The notes under the pieces: model-generated
Database searches by the model: none
What the model saw: the letters and a program-made list of their open reading frames with translations, nothing else
Told to the model about the DNA's origin: nothing
Assembly (NCBI GenBank): GCA_903930745.1
Contig: CAIYZX010000781.1
Span: 1-7,054 of the forward strand
Reading direction: 5' to 3'
Length of the DNA: 7,054 bases
DNA from: an uncultured Chloroflexota bacterium
Lineage (GTDB): Bacteria; Chloroflexota; Limnocylindria; Limnocylindrales; CSP1-4
Shown: positions 5,201 through 7,054 of the stretch, in pieces
Layout of the letters: every line of letters begins with the position of its first letter
Numbering within the stretch: the stretch's first letter is position 1
Made by a program: the position numbers and the translations under genes

Positions 5201-6771
5201 GTGATGCCGGCCACCTCTGCCGGACCGGCGGCCCCACCAAGGGGTGTCCCTCCCAGGTACGGCGCATAGCCCCAGCACCGGACGGTGTGGTCGCGCAGCA
5301 GCGCACACGTGGCGGCGTATCCGGCGCTGATCGCCACGGCGTCCGTGATCCCCTCCACCAGCGTGGGCGTGGGCACGAACCAGTCCGGGCTGGCGGGATT
5401 GGCCTGGCCGATCGTGTTGGCGCCCCAGCAGCGGACGGTGCCGTCAACGATGAGCGCACAGGCGTGGTACTTGCCCGTGGCGACCTTCGTCGCAGCGCCG
5501 ATCACGGTGGACACGGTCACGTCGCCGTAGCTGCCGTGCGGCGTGATCGCCGCGTGCTCCCAGTTGCCGCCGTCGATCTGCACGAGGCCCCGGTAGATGC
5601 GGAGGTCGTCCGTGACGTCCGCGCTGGCGGTGGTCGCGTGACCCTGGAGCAGCGTGGTGGGCGCCGCGAGGCTGACCCAGCCCGGCACCTGCGTGTCGTG
5701 CTCCAGCGGCTCCGCCTTCGTGAGCGAGACCGGGCCGCTGTTGGCGTGGGCATCGGTCACGGTGTTGGAGCCCAGGCCCAACGTCACGGTCCCGGCGGAG
5801 CAGCCGGTGACGGTGATCGTGTAGAAGGCCCCGGAACCGGTGAGGGTGCCCGTGGCGCAACCCGTGGCCGGATGTGCACCGGTGGAGACGAACACGAAGT
5901 CGCCCTTCGCGAGGCCGGTGACCGTCTCCGGGAAGCCCACGGTGTACGTGATCGTTGAGCTGTCCGTGCCGAGCGGGAGCGAGACGGGCACGAGCGCCAC
6001 GTTCGGCGGGACGGTGTCCGTGACCGTGAGCGTGGTGCACGTTGGCGAGGCGGTGGCGTTGCCCAGGCTGTCCGTCGCCCGGACGCAGACGGAGTACGGC
6101 TGCTGGACATAGGACGGGGCGGGGGCGGTGGTGGTGGCCGTGGCGGTCTCGATCGCGCTGTTGAACGTGCCGTCCTGGGCGCTCATGGAGAGCCAGATGC
6201 CGCCCGCAACGCTCAGCTCGGCGCCGGCGATGGGCACGGCGTCCGAGAGCGCGGCGGTGATCGTGATGGACGTGCTGCCGGCAACGGTGGTGGACGGGCT
6301 GATGGACGGGGTGCCAACGGTGGGCGAGAGGTGGTCGATGGTCACGGCGGCGGAGACGACGGCCGCGACCGGGCCCGGGTTGGACGCCACGTCGAGGACG
6401 GCGTTCTTGGCGAGCGTGAGCGAGACCGTGCCGGTGGTGGTGGCGGTGCAGCCGGTGAGCGTGACGTTGTACGCGTTGCGGATGGCGGACCAGCCGGGGG
6501 TGCCGATCGCGCAGCCGCTCGCGGTGATCGTGTAGCTCGCGGAGAGGTCGCTCGCGGTGAGCCCGGTGACGGTCTCGCTGAACGCCACCCAGAAGACGAT
6601 CGTGGAGCCGGTGGTGGCCGTGACCGAGGGGGTGACGGTGGCCGTGGGCGGGGTGGTGTCCACCGCGGCGACGGGCGATGCCGAGGCCGCGCCGATGACA
6701 AGGGCCGCGGCCAGGGCCGCAAGCCTGCGAATGGACCGCGGGCCGTGCTGCGGCCCCCCGAGACCTGACAC
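2266..6771 (-). CDS. Secreted RCC1-repeat / Ig-like multidomain protein, 1,501 aa
   Basis: Predicted exported protein of unknown ligand. The start is a GTG, chosen because GGAGGG lies 6 nt upstream and a signal peptide follows at once (residues 1-36: RSIRR, a hydrophobic LAALAAALVIGAA core, cleavage after PVAA). Modules in order: Ig-like A1 (about 41-148), B1 (149-250), A2 (251-356), first part of B2 (357-417), fourteen RCC1 repeats (about 418-1124), second part of B2 (1125-1177), A3 (1178-1280), FN3-like B3 (1281-1380) and a C-terminal beta-rich module (1381-1501). There are 40 cysteines: one pair per Ig-like module and one pair per RCC1 repeat, fitting an oxidising extracellular setting. 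I see no LPXTG motif, lipobox or C-terminal membrane helix. RCC1 folds bind proteins in eukaryotes, and the bacterial inhibitor BLIP-II has the same fold, so protein or carbohydrate binding is plausible but unproven. The neighbouring genes do not suggest a role. Confidence 0.9.
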   Translation of the reverse strand: MSGLGGPQHGPRSIRRLAALAAALVIGAASASPVAAVDTTPPTATVTPSVTATTGSTIVFWVAFSETVTGLTASDLSASYTITASGCAIGTPGWSAIRNAYNVTLTGCTATTTGTVSLTLAKNAVLDVASNPGPVAAVVSAAVTIDHLSPTVGTPSISPSTTVAGSTSITITAALSDAVPIAGAELSVAGGIWLSMSAQDGTFNSAIETATATTTAPAPSYVQQPYSVCVRATDSLGNATASPTCTTLTVTDTVPPNVALVPVSLPLGTDSSTITYTVGFPETVTGLAKGDFVFVSTGAHPATGCATGTLTGSGAFYTITVTGCSAGTVTLGLGSNTVTDAHANSGPVSLTKAEPLEHDTQVPGWVSLAAPTTLLQGHATTASADVTDDLRIYRGLVQIDGGNWEHAAITPHGSYGDVTVSTVIGAATKVATGKYHACALIVDGTVRCWGANTIGQANPASPDWFVPTPTLVEGITDAVAISAGYAATCALLRDHTVRCWGYAPYLGGTPLGGAAGPAEVAGITTATRVDVGSHSACAVLAGGGVDCWGFNGNGEIGDGTTTSAATPQPVAGITTAVDVAVGSATACAALADGTVRCWGANYSGETGKGSVSASEPLPVPVPGISSATAVAVGAGYACALLANMESMCWGGMGAGQLGTGLFSATTLAPAKTAFQASVQLAAGDTHLCARSMYGWVDCAGTNVQGELGRGAVTTVEPLAGQVVGLSAADDLAADAQYTCAVETGGVMCWGSDMSGQLGDGSEAAALRVHTTHDLGSPTAVAMAGGAMCEVLASRILKCWGTNSDGRVGNGTTNDTATPTIVGTLSTVTGISIGAHHACALLVDRVGRCWGLGTGGQLGNGANGSSTVPVHVSGLVTATQIVVGDYHSCAVLADAMVSCWGNNGLGQLGLGQGTSTVNTPTEIPLMTPVESLAANGNSTCAVIGGGLVFCWGANSGGQLGNSTKTTAFTPVEVQGLTQAQKVVLGYRFGCAMTWSGTVSCWGSNGMGQLGDGTTTDHLTAQAVPNLTGVTDIAAGSYGTCVVATGPVVKCWGMSFGGIRGDGTTTSASSPVTVPDTTGAVAVWSGGDAYCASMADGSLRCWGSDYHGELQTWTNTTDGVLTPMRDGSRSLPDNVPGLPRAAWGAGSHTVCLAAVDTAGNNVTTGLTPGANCFTVNVPADVTPPVATVTRPHSPNGAPTLTYLLTFDEPVQNLVPGDLALDGSTATGCVVASVTGSGTEWTAKVGGCSEGTVQLTLLSGSIMDMAGNPGPATSAAALPVVVERMPPTATAPASVLLASGRALAPGGAVVRLTWHGSDNTAIDHYELRSSTDGGATWTVVYSSVDVATADVAAPVTGTIRYCVVAFDTAGNSSACVAGPVRTYRLVQQTSTAVKWAGTWKVATAAAWSGGSAKYATAAGASATFTFTGRTVALVSTRALTRGKVRIYQGSTLLATVDLKAASTTYRSVVWQKTWTTVATRTIRVVALGTAGRPRVDVDAFLTIK
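2269..2631 (-). other. C-terminal beta-rich module of the secreted protein
   Basis: The last 121 residues (1381-1501) have the pattern 'W...W.V....WSGGSAKY....GASATFTFTGR.VALV......GKV.IY..STLLATVDL ... RTIRVVALGTAGRPRVDVDAF'. They contain no cysteine, unlike all other modules. The pattern resembles a galactose-binding-like beta-sandwich that I recall at the C-termini of many secreted proteins of uncultured Chloroflexota. It could bind glycans or hold the protein at the cell surface; the sequence alone does not say which. Confidence 0.6.
2632..3240 (-). other. Ig-like module A3 and FN3-like module B3
   Basis: A3 (residues 1178-1280) repeats the A pattern: VTPPVATV, then LTFDEPVQNLVPGDL, cysteines C1226 and C1245, and DMAGNPGP. 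B3 (1281-1380) reads like a fibronectin type III-like unit: VVRLTWHGSDNTAIDHYEL, then STDGGATW, then RYCVVAFDTAGNSSAC (C1359/C1372). B3 shares the 'GG..W ... C..A.D..GN...C' skeleton with B1 and B2. Confidence 0.7.
3241..3399 (-). other. Second part of split Ig-like module B2
   Basis: Residues 1125-1177 follow the last RCC1 repeat and contain HTVCLAAVDTAGNN with a closing cysteine in ANCFTVNV (C1149/C1170). This is the C-terminal half of a B-type module, matching YSVCVRATDSLGN and C245 of B1. Its N-terminal half (IDGGNW, then GSYGD) lies before the RCC1 array at residues 357-417 (nt 5521-5703). Confidence 0.65.
3400..5520 (-). repeat. Array of fourteen RCC1 repeats (about 50 residues, 150 bp each)
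   Basis: The repeat consensus is roughly 'G...CALL.DGTV.CWG.N..GQLGDGTTT...P..V.G'. The C of the CWG motif falls at residues 448, 499, 547, 597, 648, 698, 748, 798, 848, 898, 949, 999, 1049 and 1099, a nearly perfect 50-residue period. Every repeat has a second cysteine ten residues earlier (nine in repeat 7), so each blade could carry its own disulfide. Repeat 6 reads CAG in place of CWG, and repeats 2 and 14 have degenerate GQLGDG segments. Fourteen is twice the seven blades of a standard RCC1 propeller. The copies are diverged in DNA, so this is an old array and not a recent tandem expansion. Confidence 0.93.
5704..6651 (-). other. N-terminal Ig-like modules A1-B1-A2
   Basis: Three beta-sandwich-like modules follow the signal peptide. 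A1 (residues 41-148) and A2 (251-356) share 'PP...V.....I.. V.F.ETVTGL...DF', a Cys pair (C87/C108 and C305/C324) with the second Cys in 'TGC', and a final 'V.D...N.GPV'. They resemble bacterial Ig-like repeats of the Big_12 kind. B1 (149-250) is a different type: 'AGAELSVAGGIW', then DGTF, then VCVRATDSLGN and a closing Cys (C229/C245). The modules probably form a stalk. Pfam-level naming is from memory of the family pattern. Confidence 0.7.
6664..6771 (-). other. Sec-type signal peptide of the RCC1/Ig-like protein
   Basis: Residues 1-36 show a positively charged n-region (R12, R15, R16), a hydrophobic core from L17 to about A29 and an Ala-X-Ala-like cleavage region ending in PVAA before VDTT. 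There is no cysteine near the cleavage site, so it is not a lipoprotein signal. An alternative cut after ASA (residue 31) is possible. Confidence 0.85.
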
Positions 6772-6777
6772 CGTTCA

Positions 6778-6783
6778 CCCTCC
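6778..6783 (-). promoter_or_regulatory. Ribosome binding site of the RCC1/Ig-like gene
   Basis: On the minus strand GGAGGG stands 6 nt before the GTG at 6771. It decides the start: the GTG is the codon at the right distance, and the hydrophobic signal peptide begins shortly after. The rest of the 51-bp gap (6772-6822) shows no convincing promoter and only a short GC-rich 5-bp stem. Confidence 0.8.
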
Positions 6784-6822
6784 GCGTACCGCCTGCGAGC
6801 GGCGGGCGGCGTGGCGCGAACT

Positions 6823-7054
6823 CTACGAGGTTGCGGGTCCCGAATCTCCGCCGATCCGCACGTCGGCCTCGCCGTCCTCCGTGAGCACGCCGTCCAGCGC
6901 GATGTCGTGGACCTCCACCGGCAGCTCCGGCACGAAGCCCGCGGCGTACGCGATGCCCAGCGTGGCCGGGTGCGGACCGGCGGCGCCCAGCGTGCGGTCG
7001 TAGTAGCCACCGCCGTACCCCAGGCGGAACCCGCCCGGCGCGAAGCCCACGCAC
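6823..7054 (-). CDS. 5-formyltetrahydrofolate cyclo-ligase (5,10-methenyl-THF synthetase), partial, C-terminal end
   Basis: Cytoplasmic enzyme of one-carbon metabolism that uses ATP to turn 5-formyltetrahydrofolate into 5,10-methenyltetrahydrofolate. Only about the last 76 residues lie in the window; the gene continues past the right edge, so the GTG near the edge is an internal valine and not a start. The family signature GGFRLGYGGGYYDR, the glycine-rich loop that contacts ATP and phosphate, is intact. It is followed by the usual C-terminal pattern: a short hydrophobic strand (LGIAYAAGFVPELP), then VHDIALDGVLTE, matching the family's 'hD..ld.vitE' ending. The frame ends in TAG. The tail after the last conserved block is short, as expected. 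The next gene starts 51 bp downstream on the same strand, so read-through is possible, but no functional link between them is apparent. Confidence 0.92.
   Translation of the reverse strand, partial: CVGFAPGGFRLGYGGGYYDRTLGAAGPHPATLGIAYAAGFVPELPVEVHDIALDGVLTEDGEADVRIGGDSGPATS

Noticed and set aside
3400..5520. 150-bp periodic motif (cccagca on the plus strand) as a CRISPR-like or satellite array
   Set aside because: The periodicity is fully explained by the CWG codons of the RCC1 repeats within an intact reading frame; the units are diverged and there are no spacers.
5444..7054. Minus-strand open frame of 536 codons spanning the cyclo-ligase end and the start of the RCC1 gene
   Set aside because: It is Arg/His/Gly-rich without any domain, and overlaps two well-supported genes in another frame; typical high-GC shadow frame.

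Overview
All four supportable genes lie on the minus strand, so the window reads from right to left: a 5-formyltetrahydrofolate cyclo-ligase (partial, C-terminal end only), a 1,501-residue secreted RCC1/Ig-like repeat protein, an Ada-AlkA fusion protein and an O6-alkylguanine-DNA alkyltransferase (Ogt). The DNA is very GC-rich, so every gene is accompanied by long spurious frames on both strands. The composition, the GTG start of the large gene, the Ig-like modules and the C-terminal 'RVDVDAF' module of the secreted protein together suggest a high-GC environmental bacterium, perhaps a Chloroflexota of the Limnocylindria type. This is inference from remembered family resemblance. A high-GC actinobacterium is the main alternative, since the DNA-repair pair has the same layout there.

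Region by region: 6823-7054 holds the end of the cyclo-ligase gene. A 51-bp gap carries a strong ribosome binding site for the large gene. The large gene (2266-6771) encodes a signal peptide, Ig-like modules in an alternating A-B-A-B-A-B order, fourteen RCC1 repeats and a C-terminal beta-rich module. The fourteen repeats form a strikingly regular 50-residue array, enough for two seven-bladed propellers, and appear to be inserted inside the second B module. The 136-bp gap 2130-2265 contains six degenerate 8-bp direct repeats. The last two genes (507-2129 and 19-510) overlap by ATGA and look translationally coupled.

The two repair genes form an alkylation-damage unit. The first gene joins a methylphosphotriester-sensing zinc domain, an AraC-type DNA-binding domain and a 3-methyladenine glycosylase. 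The second supplies the O6-methylguanine transferase activity that Escherichia coli Ada carries in its own C-terminal half. The same division is known from the adjacent alkA and ogt genes of Mycobacterium tuberculosis. The cyclo-ligase and the secreted protein have no evident functional link to this unit.

The most unusual object is the secreted protein: a disulfide-rich (40 cysteines, all pairable) double RCC1 array nested in an Ig-like stalk. Its ligand cannot be told from the sequence.
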